From Bacteriovoracaceae bacterium (GTDB taxonomy: Bacteria > Bdellovibrionota > Bacteriovoracia > Bacteriovoracales > Bacteriovoracaceae), in the NCBI GenBank assembly GCA_016784965.1, contig JADHTQ010000033.1, positions 1-48,668 on the forward strand: a stretch of DNA of 48,668 bases, written 5' to 3'. This document shows, piece by piece, positions 16,538 to 25,032 of this stretch. The position numbers and the translations under genes are program-made. The notes under the pieces are model-generated. The model did not search any database and had not been told where the DNA came from. It saw only the letters and a program-made list of their open reading frames with translations. The stretch's first letter is position 1. Each line of letters opens with the position of its first letter.

Positions 16538-16984
16538 GTGAAAGCAACAAATACAGATTACAAGTTAACAAAGCGACTAAAAGAAAATGATCTTTCTTCA
16601 ACCAGTACAAGAAAGCTACTCTTTCACATTATTGATGCACACATTGAACACCACTTTGATGCCGATGAACTTTTTGAAATAATCACTGTCAACAAAGTGA
16701 AAATTTCCCGCGCTAGCATGTATCGAACATTAGCAATCTTTGAAGCAATCGGAATTATCAGAAAAGTTCAATTCACCGATCGACACTCCCATTACGAGTA
16801 TGTACGTCACCAGTCTTTGCATGGCCATACCATATGTACAAAATGTAAAGACGTGATATCTTTTCATGATCAGACTATTGATAAAATGCTGCAAGAGATT
16901 GCTCAAGAGCAGGGTTATACCTATTTTTCTCATACTTTAGAAATTGTTGGGCTTTGTCGTAAATGCATAGGAAGCATCCAGTAA
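16538..16984 (+). CDS. Fur-family metalloregulator
   Basis: 148 aa, starting at a GTG after AAAGGG. The N-terminal winged helix includes ISRASMYRTLAIFEAIGIIRKV. The C-terminal dimerisation domain has the family's HGHTICTKCKDVISF and the paired CxxC motifs (CTKC and CRKC) that bind structural zinc. Whether it acts as Fur, Zur or PerR cannot be decided; the permease upstream (65 bp away) favours a zinc or copper role. It converges on the next gene with only 3 bp between stops and no terminator seen. Confidence 0.85.
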   Translation: MKATNTDYKLTKRLKENDLSSTSTRKLLFHIIDAHIEHHFDADELFEIITVNKVKISRASMYRTLAIFEAIGIIRKVQFTDRHSHYEYVRHQSLHGHTICTKCKDVISFHDQTIDKMLQEIAQEQGYTYFSHTLEIVGLCRKCIGSIQ

Positions 16985-16987
16985 CAG

Positions 16988-17812
16988 TTACATCTCTCCA
17001 ACATATTTAGCATACAGCCTATCAACAGTGCCATCATCAGACAACTGCTTTACTGCTTCCATAAACTTAAAAGCAATAGATTGCGGATCAACAACTACTG
17101 GAAAATTGTTGATGCTCACACTATAACTCTTATTAAAACTCTGATTTACACTAGCTTTAAAATGTTTGGAGCCCATTGCAAAACCCAAATGATACGGCTT
17201 TTTACCACCACAACAATTTGGATGCAACTTCAAGTTACCTCTCATTTCTTCGTTGTATTTAAAAAAAACATCTAAGACACTTGTGTCGTCTGAATAGAAG
17301 TCTATGCGATTGTTGAGTAACATTACTGTTGCTCTTTTAATATCCAGCTGATTGATTTTAAAGACATCAATTTTTTTATTTTGGTATATATTAATTCCAC
17401 CAAGAGGTATAGCCGTCCTTAAACCTTTCAGCTGATCTAAAGATGTAATATCCCTTGTAAATTTATTCAAGGTCAACCCTGTTTTACTATAATAGATCCC
17501 ATTGACCGCAAAGTAAGCAAACTTTGCTCTTTTTAAATTAAATTTCATACCAGGATAAAAATCTACCTCCCCATGTTTCATCATGCGGTAAATTCTCATT
17601 TTAGGAAATCTTTTTATGGACAACTTGCATGAAATTTTGCTTGCCGCTAAAGAATATAGGTCTTTATAGACTCCCGAGTTATCTTGGGCACCTCCTATAA
17701 AAGGCCTTTTAGGCTTCAACTTAAAGCCTAGAGTTATTTCACAGGCAAATGAAGGTATACAGACTAATACAATAAAGTAAATTATAACTACTTTATAAAG
17801 TTTAGTTTTCAT
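16988..17812 (-). CDS. Periplasmic solute-binding protein (SBP_bac_3-like)
   Basis: 274 aa with a signal peptide (KVVIIYFIVLVCIPSFA, cleavage before CEIT). The body fits the type 3 solute-binding fold: GVYKDLYSLAA near the N-terminus, GEVDFYPGM near residue 90, LKGLRTAIPLGG, and a C-terminal DGTVDRLYAKYV helix. No ABC permease or ATPase gene is adjacent. It starts 11 bp after a membrane histidine kinase gene, so it may present a ligand to that kinase and not feed a transporter. The ligand is unknown. Confidence 0.7.
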   Translation of the reverse strand: MKTKLYKVVIIYFIVLVCIPSFACEITLGFKLKPKRPFIGGAQDNSGVYKDLYSLAASKISCKLSIKRFPKMRIYRMMKHGEVDFYPGMKFNLKRAKFAYFAVNGIYYSKTGLTLNKFTRDITSLDQLKGLRTAIPLGGINIYQNKKIDVFKINQLDIKRATVMLLNNRIDFYSDDTSVLDVFFKYNEEMRGNLKLHPNCCGGKKPYHLGFAMGSKHFKASVNQSFNKSYSVSINNFPVVVDPQSIAFKFMEAVKQLSDDGTVDRLYAKYVGEM

Positions 17813-17823
17813 TTTTTACTCCT

Positions 17824-19284
17824 TCAGGTTTGAGATGCAAGATGCAATTTCTCTCTCTTACGTTGACTCTTTACTTTCTCTAATATAAGACCGTTGTTGG
17901 CTCCTTCTAAGTATAAAATTACTGTAACTGTAGTTCCCTTACCTTTCACGCTCAGAATTTCAACATGTCCATTCAAAGCATCGACAAGCTTTTTTACGAG
18001 GGTAAGCCCAAGGCCTACTCCCTTAAATTGTTTTTGTAAGGAATCATCTTCTTGTGAAAATGGGAGATATGCCTCGGACATAAACTCACGGCTAATGCCT
18101 ATACCGGTGTCTTCTAGGCAAAATTGAATTTTTGTCAACTCATCTTTTGCAGTTATTTTACTTATCATTAGATTGATCTGACCATTATCAGTAAACTTAA
18201 TGGCATTATATAACAATGCATTTAAAATTTGTTCAATATGGCCTCGATTTCCAAGGTATAATTCTTCTAAAGTTTTATCTAAAAATAACTTGAACCTATT
18301 ATCTAGAAAATTAACTCCTCCAACAACCTTATCTACTAATTCATTTAATGAAAACACTTCCTCATCAAAGCTCATCGAATTATCATCAAGTTGTGAAAGT
18401 GTAATAATACAATCTATATGCTCTAGTAACTCATGACCACTGTGCTGGATCTTCTCAACATACTCAATAGAATAGTCAGTTTTTAAAAGATCACTAAATC
18501 CAAGAATAGCATTTATAGGTGTTTTAAATTCATGACTAACATGACCCAAAAATTGTGTTTTAGCTACATAAGCTTTTTTAAAATTATCTTCAATAATTTC
18601 GTGCTGTTTCAAGTAACTCATGACATTGTTTGATAATTCATTCAATGAACTTACAACATGATCTAATTCATCAGGATTTTTCGTTTTTCTATCTAACACT
18701 ATTGGTTGAAAATTTTTTGGATCTGTGGTTTTGATAGAAGAAACAATGCGAGTTAAATGTCTTGTAAGTGCATATTGTATTATAAGGAAAATAAAAAAGG
18801 ACGTTATAAATGTTTTAACACCATTAATTATTAAAATTCGCAATATTCGTTTAAATAATTGTTTATAGATACCATCATAACTTGCAACAATCGTCATTTC
18901 CCCTAGATTAATTACTTTTTTTCCATATTTAAAAGTTATAGGGTACGTCTTAAGCACATCTTTTGAAAAAGTAGTCGATCCCTTAGAAGTAATATATTCT
19001 CTCCCCTTAATTGATTCTTTAATTTCTACATAAACAATATGTTTTTCACTTACGATATGGTCCATAATCAACTCTAAGTGCTCATTATCTAGCTTATAAA
19101 CATCTACTCCAATAATTTTTAAATAACTTTGCTCGATATGCTGGATATTATCATCAATACCACCACTTTCTTCCGCAAACTCTAAATATAATTGAAAAGC
19201 AGTGGCAAGTAGTGTGAAGACAGAACTACAAAGCACAACATATAACAATATTTTATAAGATATCCCCTTGCTTGCTATAGTCAT
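17824..19284 (-). CDS. Membrane sensor histidine kinase
   Basis: 486 aa from the ATG at 19284, which has AAAGG 8 nt upstream; the longer reading adds 30 residues without a better site. Layout: TM helix about 10-30, periplasmic sensor about 31-155, second TM about 158-180, a HAMP-like linker, a HisKA helix with the phospho-acceptor in GHVSHEFKTPINAILGF, then HATPase_c with ALLYNAIKFTDNG (N box), DTGIGIS (G1) and FKGVGLGLTLV (G2). No response regulator gene is nearby. The cotranscribed solute-binding protein may supply the signal. Confidence 0.85.
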   Translation of the reverse strand: MTIASKGISYKILLYVVLCSSVFTLLATAFQLYLEFAEESGGIDDNIQHIEQSYLKIIGVDVYKLDNEHLELIMDHIVSEKHIVYVEIKESIKGREYITSKGSTTFSKDVLKTYPITFKYGKKVINLGEMTIVASYDGIYKQLFKRILRILIINGVKTFITSFFIFLIIQYALTRHLTRIVSSIKTTDPKNFQPIVLDRKTKNPDELDHVVSSLNELSNNVMSYLKQHEIIEDNFKKAYVAKTQFLGHVSHEFKTPINAILGFSDLLKTDYSIEYVEKIQHSGHELLEHIDCIITLSQLDDNSMSFDEEVFSLNELVDKVVGGVNFLDNRFKLFLDKTLEELYLGNRGHIEQILNALLYNAIKFTDNGQINLMISKITAKDELTKIQFCLEDTGIGISREFMSEAYLPFSQEDDSLQKQFKGVGLGLTLVKKLVDALNGHVEILSVKGKGTTVTVILYLEGANNGLILEKVKSQRKREKLHLASQT

Positions 19285-19492
19285 GTCACAACCTTTAAAC
19301 ATACAATATACCTCATAGAGGTTAATCAAATAGTATAAGGGTATTATGTTTGAATTATGTGTTTTCATTAACATTTTAAATTGATAATACAGAGATAAAA
19401 TAAATACTATTCACTATACAATAATGTTTAGTGTGTATCATTCATTTTAGAATAGATCTGTAAAAATAGCACAAAGAACAAGGAGTCAAAAG

Positions 19493-20839
19493 ATGAGTGT
19501 ATTTACCAATAGAACTCTAAACATGAAAAAGATTAAGGCAATTGGTTTTGATATGGATCACACTCTCATTAAGTATTTTACAAAAAACTTTGAAGCATAT
19601 ACCTATAACGCTATAAAAGAAAAGCTCATAAAATCAAAAAACTATCCAGAATTGATTAGAACGTTAACTTTTGACTTTGACCGTGTTATTCAGGGGCTAG
19701 TTATCGATAAACATCGAGGTAATCTTCTCAAATTGTCTCGTTTTGGCAAAGTAAAATCCAGCTACCATGGTACTTCTAAAATTGATTTTCAGGAGCAAAA
19801 TCGAATTTATGCTGGCAAGGAGATTGATCTCAATGCCCCCCATATTAAAAGCCTTGATACCTCTTTTTCTCTGTCTCACGGGATTTTATTTAGTCAACTT
19901 GTAGATCTCAAAGACAAGCTTGGCAGCAAGTTTTCAAGTTATGAAACTATTGCTGATGATCTCAGAGAGGTTTTAGATGCTGCTCACCAAGATGGGACAC
20001 TAAAAGATGAGGTTAGAAAAAATATTAAACAATATATCCAAACAGATCCACAACTTCCAAAACTTCTTGAACTTTACAAGGAGAACGGAAAAAAATTAAT
20101 TATTATTACCAACTCGGATTATGCGTACACAAAACTACTAATGGATTATGTCTTTAACCCGCATCTTGAAAAACATAAAAGCTGGATGGATCTTTTTGAA
20201 ATCACAATTACCAATTCATGCAAGCCTCGTTTTTTCCTTGAAAAACAAGATTTTTTAAAAGTTGATCCTTCAACTGGACTTATGAGTAACACTTCTGGGC
20301 CTGTAGAGCCTGGTATCTATCAAGGAGGTTCTGCTGCCAAGTTACAAAAAGATCTCAAAATGCTACCAAATGAAATCTTATACCTCGGTGACCATATCTA
20401 TGGAGATGTATTAAGTATTAAAAAGACATTTAGTTGGAGGACTGCACTTGTAATTGAACCTCTTTTTGAGGAACTTGCAAGTATTAAAAAAGCAAAAGAA
20501 GTACAGCTTGAAATTGATAATAAAATGGAGATCAAAAGAATAAGAGAACACAAACTTAATGAACTATTCTCAAACAAAAATAAGGGTAAAGTTAACGAAC
20601 TCTATAGGCAGATTGAAGAGATAAATAACTCCATATCAACTGATATTGAACTATACCAAAGTTATTTTAATCCGTACTGGGGAGAATTACTTAGATCAGG
20701 TCACGAAGAAAGCAGGCTCGCTGGACATGTTGAAAAATACGCTTGCATATATATGGCGAGCGTTAATGATCTTCTAATGCACTCTCCAAGGACATACTTT
20801 AGACCCATTAAGCGCATCATGCCTCATGAGTATATTTAG
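19493..20839 (+). CDS. HAD-IG family 5'-nucleotidase
   Basis: 448 aa with AAGGAG 8 nt before the ATG. HAD motifs are visible: I GFDMDHTL (D20 nucleophile and D22 acid/base), II IIITNSDYAY, III/IV LYLGDHIYGDV. The large cap between motifs I and II and the motif wording match the HAD-superfamily, subfamily IG 5'-nucleotidases (related to purine 5'-nucleotidase). The predicted reaction is hydrolysis of nucleoside monophosphates, in the cytoplasm, since no signal peptide is present. It stands alone and is divergent from the kinase gene. Confidence 0.85.
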   Translation: MSVFTNRTLNMKKIKAIGFDMDHTLIKYFTKNFEAYTYNAIKEKLIKSKNYPELIRTLTFDFDRVIQGLVIDKHRGNLLKLSRFGKVKSSYHGTSKIDFQEQNRIYAGKEIDLNAPHIKSLDTSFSLSHGILFSQLVDLKDKLGSKFSSYETIADDLREVLDAAHQDGTLKDEVRKNIKQYIQTDPQLPKLLELYKENGKKLIIITNSDYAYTKLLMDYVFNPHLEKHKSWMDLFEITITNSCKPRFFLEKQDFLKVDPSTGLMSNTSGPVEPGIYQGGSAAKLQKDLKMLPNEILYLGDHIYGDVLSIKKTFSWRTALVIEPLFEELASIKKAKEVQLEIDNKMEIKRIREHKLNELFSNKNKGKVNELYRQIEEINNSISTDIELYQSYFNPYWGELLRSGHEESRLAGHVEKYACIYMASVNDLLMHSPRTYFRPIKRIMPHEYI

Positions 20840-20912
20840 AATAAGAAACTAGTTAATTTAAATTAATAGTATTATACTAGTAATATTAATTAAATTAGTA
20901 GGAGAAGACATA

Positions 20913-21149
20913 ATGCGCACTCATCATAATTTTAACCTAGATGCTGAGCTAAGAAGACTTTATCAAATACTAGAGGTCTTAAAATGGAGTGCACTTGTAA
21001 GTCTAACATGGTGGGTACTAGATAGATTTATAGGCCTACCCTTTACAGAAGCCGTTATTGGTATTACGTTAGCTGGCTTCTTTTTTATTTTACTTGCCAT
21101 CAATATTGACCTTAATGCAATACGAATCAATTTAAAAGATTATCTATAG
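20913..21149 (+). CDS. Small two-helix membrane protein of unknown function
   Basis: 78 aa with a good site (AGGAG) 8 nt before the ATG. Two hydrophobic helices (about residues 24-40 and 47-65) flank a short loop; charged N-terminus, no motif recognised. Position 73 bp after the nucleotidase gene, behind a very AT-rich stretch, suggests either cotranscription or its own promoter. Confidence 0.6.
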   Translation: MRTHHNFNLDAELRRLYQILEVLKWSALVSLTWWVLDRFIGLPFTEAVIGITLAGFFFILLAINIDLNAIRINLKDYL

Positions 21150-21183
21150 TACTTAAACTCACTTTGCCACATCACTCATACAA

Positions 21184-21852
21184 TTATCTAAGCCAAAATG
21201 ATAGAATTTTATTCAAATGCCAAAAAGCCCCAAAATGACCACAAGATAAACTCATCTTTTTTGGTCGCCCCAATTGTTCCCAAAGTTCAACTTGGTTATC
21301 ACTAGGGACGAAAGTGTCTTTTAAAGTAACAATCATGCATATATTCTTGTCTTTAATAGCAGGAGCAATTTCAAGAGGATCAAGTAAATTTACGGATGCA
21401 GTAGCATTTTCATAATCAACTATATTGTGATGAGAAAAAAGTAACATATGGTGCTTTCTATAATTTGCTACATCTGGTTGAGTCGAGTATGTTAACATTT
21501 TTGCTAAATTCCCCCCTCCCATAACAACTATCCCGGTTTTTATTTTTGGAATAGCAGCAAGTAGATAGATCAGTCTAATAGCTCCAAGTGAAATACCCAT
21601 AGCATTTATAGATGTTTGATCAACTATATCGATATATTGTGTAAGGGTATGTTCTAAGGCCAATTTGACAAATATTGTATTGCGTACAAAAAAATGGGTC
21701 AACTCCTCAAACTTTCTATTTTCTATGCTAGCAATATTGACGTCTGGCTTCACAATAAGCACCACATTGCCCTGTAAGGCAAACCTGCGGCCAATGTAGC
21801 GATTTAAGATTTTGTTTTTCAAGTCGTCTCTAATTGGCGGTAGTAAAACCAT
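21184..21852 (-). CDS. Alpha/beta hydrolase (main ORF of a frameshifted gene)
   Basis: 222 aa. The nucleophile elbow GISLGA places Ser88. The acid is probably in LKDTFVPSDN and the histidine in SCGHFGAFWH, completing a serine-hydrolase triad. The ATG at 21852 is internal to the fold: the same frame continues upstream to about 21940 with strands typical of this family (FLHLAGTLKTS, YELVVPQN). At an A7 run (21953-21959) the coding sense jumps to another frame that continues to a GTG at 22094. The full protein would be about 300 aa. Last gene of an ECF sigma/anti-sigma/S41 protease operon; substrate unknown. Confidence 0.6.
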   Translation of the reverse strand: MVLLPPIRDDLKNKILNRYIGRRFALQGNVVLIVKPDVNIASIENRKFEELTHFFVRNTIFVKLALEHTLTQYIDIVDQTSINAMGISLGAIRLIYLLAAIPKIKTGIVVMGGGNLAKMLTYSTQPDVANYRKHHMLLFSHHNIVDYENATASVNLLDPLEIAPAIKDKNICMIVTLKDTFVPSDNQVELWEQLGRPKKMSLSCGHFGAFWHLNKILSFWLR

Positions 21853-21938
21853 TAGTGGAGCTTTGCTACCACCGATATTTTGAGGAACAACTAATTCGTA
21901 CTCAATACTTTTATCTTCACTTGTTTTTAATGTTCCAG

Positions 21939-22094
21939 CTAAATGTAAAAACTTTTTTTGTGTTTGATTGTTATTTGATTAAAATCAACTATTGTACTTC
22001 CATCTTCGAATATTTTTTGAAGCAAAATCTTCTTATCAGCTCTTTGAGATTCAATGCTCTTTTTATAATTTTTAATACTTTCTTCAAAACCCAC
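21939..22094 (-). pseudogene. 5' fragment of the alpha/beta hydrolase gene, out of frame
   Basis: A GTG at 22094, 11 bp after the S41 protease stop, opens a 51-codon frame (VGFEESIKNYKKSIESQ and on to DGSTIVDFNQ) that ends at a TAG (21939-21941). Adding one A to the A7 run (21953-21959) would fuse it to the downstream hydrolase frame. The shift may be a real mutation, transcriptional slippage on the A run, or a sequencing error in a homopolymer. Confidence 0.5.
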
Positions 22095-22105
22095 TCTACT
22101 GGTCC

Positions 22106-23266
22106 CTATTGCAAAAGATAGTTTTTTGCAACTTCCAACACAACATCGCCCTTATCATTTGCAAAGTTCTGGTCACTCTCAATTTTAGGAAATGATATAT
22201 CCGGTGTAATACCTCGATTTGCCCAGGATGAATCAGTCGCATCGTATAATTGTCCGACAGTATATTTAGCTGCATACCCGTTGGGTAAACCTAAAATCGT
22301 TTCCATAGTGGCCTTTCCGAATGTTTGGTGCCCGATAACTATACCCTTTTTTAGACTTTTGATCATACTGACAAATCCCTCGGCCATAGAAGATGTGGAC
22401 TGATCTACTAAGACAGCTAATTTAAAGCTTGAGGCCGGCCCATCTTTTTGAGCAGTATAAACTTTCTCGTCACTGTTGATATCCATTTTTCTAACTTTTA
22501 AAACAACATCACCTTTGTTGGCAAAAAGCTTTATAACTTTGATCCCCTCCTTAAATAATCCTCCCGAACTACCTCTAAGATCGACAATTATCTTTTTTAT
22601 TTTTACTTTTTGAAACTCTAGCATTTTGTCAATAATCTCTTTATAAGTTTTTTCATTAATAAATTTAATATTGAGATAGGCAATTTGTTTATTAATTATT
22701 TTAGACTGGGTAGAATTATAAGTAATCTTTCTACGTGTAATTGTTTTTGTAATTATATTACCATTTCGAAGCAAGCTTAATTTTACTTTGGATCCAACTG
22801 TGCCCCTAATTTTATAGATCATACTCATAAGTCCATCGAATTTATCTGCGGGAGTATCATCTACTTTAACAATGTAATCACCTGCTTTAACTCCAGCATC
22901 TAAAGCTCCACCTGGCAGAACTTTAGTTATTATTGGAAATACATTTTTTTTATTATCGGTAAACTTAATTTGTGCTCCTATCCCTGTAATTTCGCCCTTT
23001 AGCTCTCCTTCCATAGAGGCGGTTTTAGTAGGAGGCAAGAGTCTGTTCACACGATAGTCTTTGCCTGCACGTTTATTTACTCCATTTTTTTCATCCAACT
23101 TGGCCAAAACTCCACCTAGGGCCGCTTCATAGATTTCACTTTCACTAAGTTTATGCATAGATGTTTTTAAAATGGACTCCACTGTATCAAAAAACACTAT
23201 CTTGTTAAAAGTGCTGGCGTAAATATTGGTTGTAAACACAAACATAAGTAAAATTGTTAGTTTCAT
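22106..23266 (-). CDS. S41 family (CtpA-like) PDZ serine protease
   Basis: 386 aa with a signal peptide (cleavage near IYA-STF). A PDZ domain covers about residues 80-165 (GIGAQIKF, PGGALDAGVKAGDYIVKVDD). The catalytic domain follows: VDLRGSSGG, then DQSTSSMAEGF with Ser293 as nucleophile and QTFGKATME with Lys318 as general base, the Ser/Lys dyad spacing (25 residues) seen in tail-specific proteases. It acts in the periplasm on misfolded or C-terminally tagged proteins. It is cotranscribed with an ECF sigma factor and anti-sigma factor, so it may be a stress output or the protease that degrades a regulator. Confidence 0.8.
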   Translation of the reverse strand: MKLTILLMFVFTTNIYASTFNKIVFFDTVESILKTSMHKLSESEIYEAALGGVLAKLDEKNGVNKRAGKDYRVNRLLPPTKTASMEGELKGEITGIGAQIKFTDNKKNVFPIITKVLPGGALDAGVKAGDYIVKVDDTPADKFDGLMSMIYKIRGTVGSKVKLSLLRNGNIITKTITRRKITYNSTQSKIINKQIAYLNIKFINEKTYKEIIDKMLEFQKVKIKKIIVDLRGSSGGLFKEGIKVIKLFANKGDVVLKVRKMDINSDEKVYTAQKDGPASSFKLAVLVDQSTSSMAEGFVSMIKSLKKGIVIGHQTFGKATMETILGLPNGYAAKYTVGQLYDATDSSWANRGITPDISFPKIESDQNFANDKGDVVLEVAKNYLLQ

Positions 23267-23286
23267 AAGTACCTCACTTAAGTTAA

Positions 23287-23664
23287 TTACATCAAACCTG
23301 CTAGGTTCTTTTCATCCCAGTCAAGCTGTTTTGGAATGACCTTTACCATCGTCATGGCAGCGGGTGAGTTGATTTTAGTGTCAAAAACTAGATATCTTGC
23401 TTCGACATAAATACCGATAAAAAATGATACGACTATGAATGTACCTGTTTGTAGAACCTGCCCCCAAAATGAATGTGACTGAGCCGGGCGAGCGGAGTTT
23501 ACCGGAGCAAAAAGAATCTTTTCCCTGATTAATTCAATCTGTCTCACCTGTTGCTTTAACTGCTCATTATCTTCTTTTAATGCTAATGTAATCTTACTTT
23601 TTTGTTCATTAGAACAATCATCGATTAAGTAAGATAAAATTTCATCATCAGTAAACTGGCTCAT
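23287..23664 (-). CDS. Putative anti-sigma factor (single-pass membrane protein)
   Basis: 125 aa. The N-terminal 40 residues (DDEILSYLIDDCSNEQ) resemble the start of zinc-less anti-sigma domains. One hydrophobic helix at about 70-88 separates a cytoplasmic N-terminus from a short periplasmic tail. The ATGA overlap with the sigma gene (4 bp) is the usual arrangement of an ECF sigma factor and its anti-sigma partner. No HxxxCxxC zinc motif is seen, so the assignment rests on size, topology and coupling. Confidence 0.65.
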   Translation of the reverse strand: MSQFTDDEILSYLIDDCSNEQKSKITLALKEDNEQLKQQVRQIELIREKILFAPVNSARPAQSHSFWGQVLQTGTFIVVSFFIGIYVEARYLVFDTKINSPAAMTMVKVIPKQLDWDEKNLAGLM

Positions 23665-24125
23665 ACATCTCCTCTTAAGTTTTTTCTAAGTCTTGTAAGA
23701 CCGGAGTTTATCCTACTTTTAACGGTCCCTTCTGGAATATCCAAAACTTCAGCAATTTCAGAAATTTTCAACTCTCCATTTATTCTAAGTATAATTGCCT
23801 CTTTTTGTTTAGTAGGAAGCTTGTTTAACTCTTCCATTACACCGATATGTGTACCAAGTGTTATCGGAAATAACTGACTAAATTGCTCTTTGCAGATTTC
23901 AATAAATCCAATCAGACGCTTTCTGCTACGCAAGCGATTTAAGGCACGGTTTTTAACGGCTTTAAAAATATAGGCCTTTGTTATTTTATCCGCTACCTTC
24001 TTTTCCAAACACTCTAAAAACACTTCTTGCACAACATCCTTAGAGTCTTCAATATTTTTTGTAAAAGTAGTAGCAAATGCTAGCAATGAGTCCTTCTGTG
24101 CATTAAAGAGTAATTCCATTTTCAT
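23661..24125 (-). CDS. ECF-type RNA polymerase sigma factor
   Basis: 154 aa. Region 2 is visible as FTKNIEDSKDVVQEVFLECLEKK and the following helix that binds the -10 element. Region 4 has the HTH ELNKLPTKQKEAIILRINGELKISEIAEVLDIPEGTVKSRI. The length is typical of ECF factors. It heads an operon with its anti-sigma gene, an S41 protease and a hydrolase, and diverges from a secreted Hsp20-like gene, which fits an envelope-stress regulon. Autoregulation is likely but not shown. Confidence 0.85.
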   Translation of the reverse strand: MKMELLFNAQKDSLLAFATTFTKNIEDSKDVVQEVFLECLEKKVADKITKAYIFKAVKNRALNRLRSRKRLIGFIEICKEQFSQLFPITLGTHIGVMEELNKLPTKQKEAIILRINGELKISEIAEVLDIPEGTVKSRINSGLTRLRKNLRGDV

Positions 24126-24167
24126 CTCATCGATAATTTGTAAATAAATTCCTTATACATTTTCAAC

Positions 24168-24206
24168 ACCGCAAGATCAAAAAAGGTTCATTTTTTTATA
24201 CCGCAA
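24168..24206. repeat. Direct repeat in the sigma/Hsp20 divergent region
   Basis: ACCGCAA occurs at 24168-24174 and again at 24200-24206, 32 bp apart (TTGCGGT on the minus strand). Each is followed, reading toward the sigma gene, by an AT-rich stretch. They could be sites for the ECF sigma or an activator. Confidence 0.35.
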
Positions 24207-24285
24207 CGCATAGTCACTGGTCAGATTTTTTTTGATATCATCTACAATACTAGTGTGAGCTTCTTTTTTGTGAGGATAGTAAAAC

Positions 24286-24915
24286 ATGTTGGCCTTAAAA
24301 TTAACAATACTAACTTTTTTAATAACTAATATCGCTATTGCAGATAATCCAAATTCTTTGAAAAAAAATCAAAGAGATCCTTTTGATGCCCAGCAAAAGC
24401 TACTCAGTGAGTTTTTTAATGAATTTATGGATGATGGTTTTTTTAATATGGATATAGACCCTTTCAAGGAAATGGAGACAATGAGAAAAAGATTCAGACA
24501 ACACTTTAAAAACCATAAAGACTTTGATGAGTTTGATTCCTTATTTGATAATTGGCACGGTGGTAAATTTAAACCGAGACATAAAAATATTGATGAGTCG
24601 GAAAATGATGAGTATGTATTTTATAAAATGGAGATACCAGGTTTAAGCAGCATCGATGTCAACGTAGAGGTGAAAAATAGAGTTGTTACTATCAAAGCTA
24701 AAGTTGTAGAGACTCACAACAAATCAAAATTAAATTACAAAGGTATTTCACAATTCAATCAAACTTTCACTCTCCCAGATTACGTTGATCCAGACAGCAT
24801 CGATACTTCTACCAAAGATGATTTTTTAACCTTGAAGTTTAAAAAAATACCCAGAAAAGGCAAAATGAAAAGGCCTAGGCAACAATTAATTCCCGAGCAG
24901 GAAATTAAAATTTAG
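24286..24915 (+). CDS. Secreted Hsp20/alpha-crystallin-like protein
   Basis: 209 aa. An N-terminal signal peptide (LKLTILTFLITNIAIA, cleavage before DNPN) is followed by an acidic, Phe-rich region and then an alpha-crystallin domain at about 105-190 with EYVFYKMEIPGL, VNVEVKNRVVTIKAKV and FLTLKFKKI. The last is the family's conserved C-terminal strand. Small heat-shock proteins normally act in the cytoplasm as ATP-independent holdases; here the leader predicts export to the periplasm. It lies divergently next to an ECF sigma/S41 protease operon, which suggests an envelope protein-folding role. Confidence 0.75.
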   Translation: MLALKLTILTFLITNIAIADNPNSLKKNQRDPFDAQQKLLSEFFNEFMDDGFFNMDIDPFKEMETMRKRFRQHFKNHKDFDEFDSLFDNWHGGKFKPRHKNIDESENDEYVFYKMEIPGLSSIDVNVEVKNRVVTIKAKVVETHNKSKLNYKGISQFNQTFTLPDYVDPDSIDTSTKDDFLTLKFKKIPRKGKMKRPRQQLIPEQEIKI

Positions 24916-24948
24916 TATTAATTTTATTAACATTTTTGTGCCCAAAAC

Positions 24949-24977
24949 CTGACTTACGATAAATTTTAACATATAAT
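24949..24977 (+). promoter_or_regulatory. Predicted promoter of the peptide-binding lipoprotein gene
   Basis: CTGACT (24949-24954), a 17-bp spacer and a perfect TATAAT (24972-24977). It would start transcription near 24984, about 50 nt before the lipoprotein ATG. Confidence 0.5.
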
Positions 24978-25032
24978 ATATTGTCAACAGCAGTATAAAT
25001 ATTGGCGCTCAGCGTTAACCGGGGATTGATAT

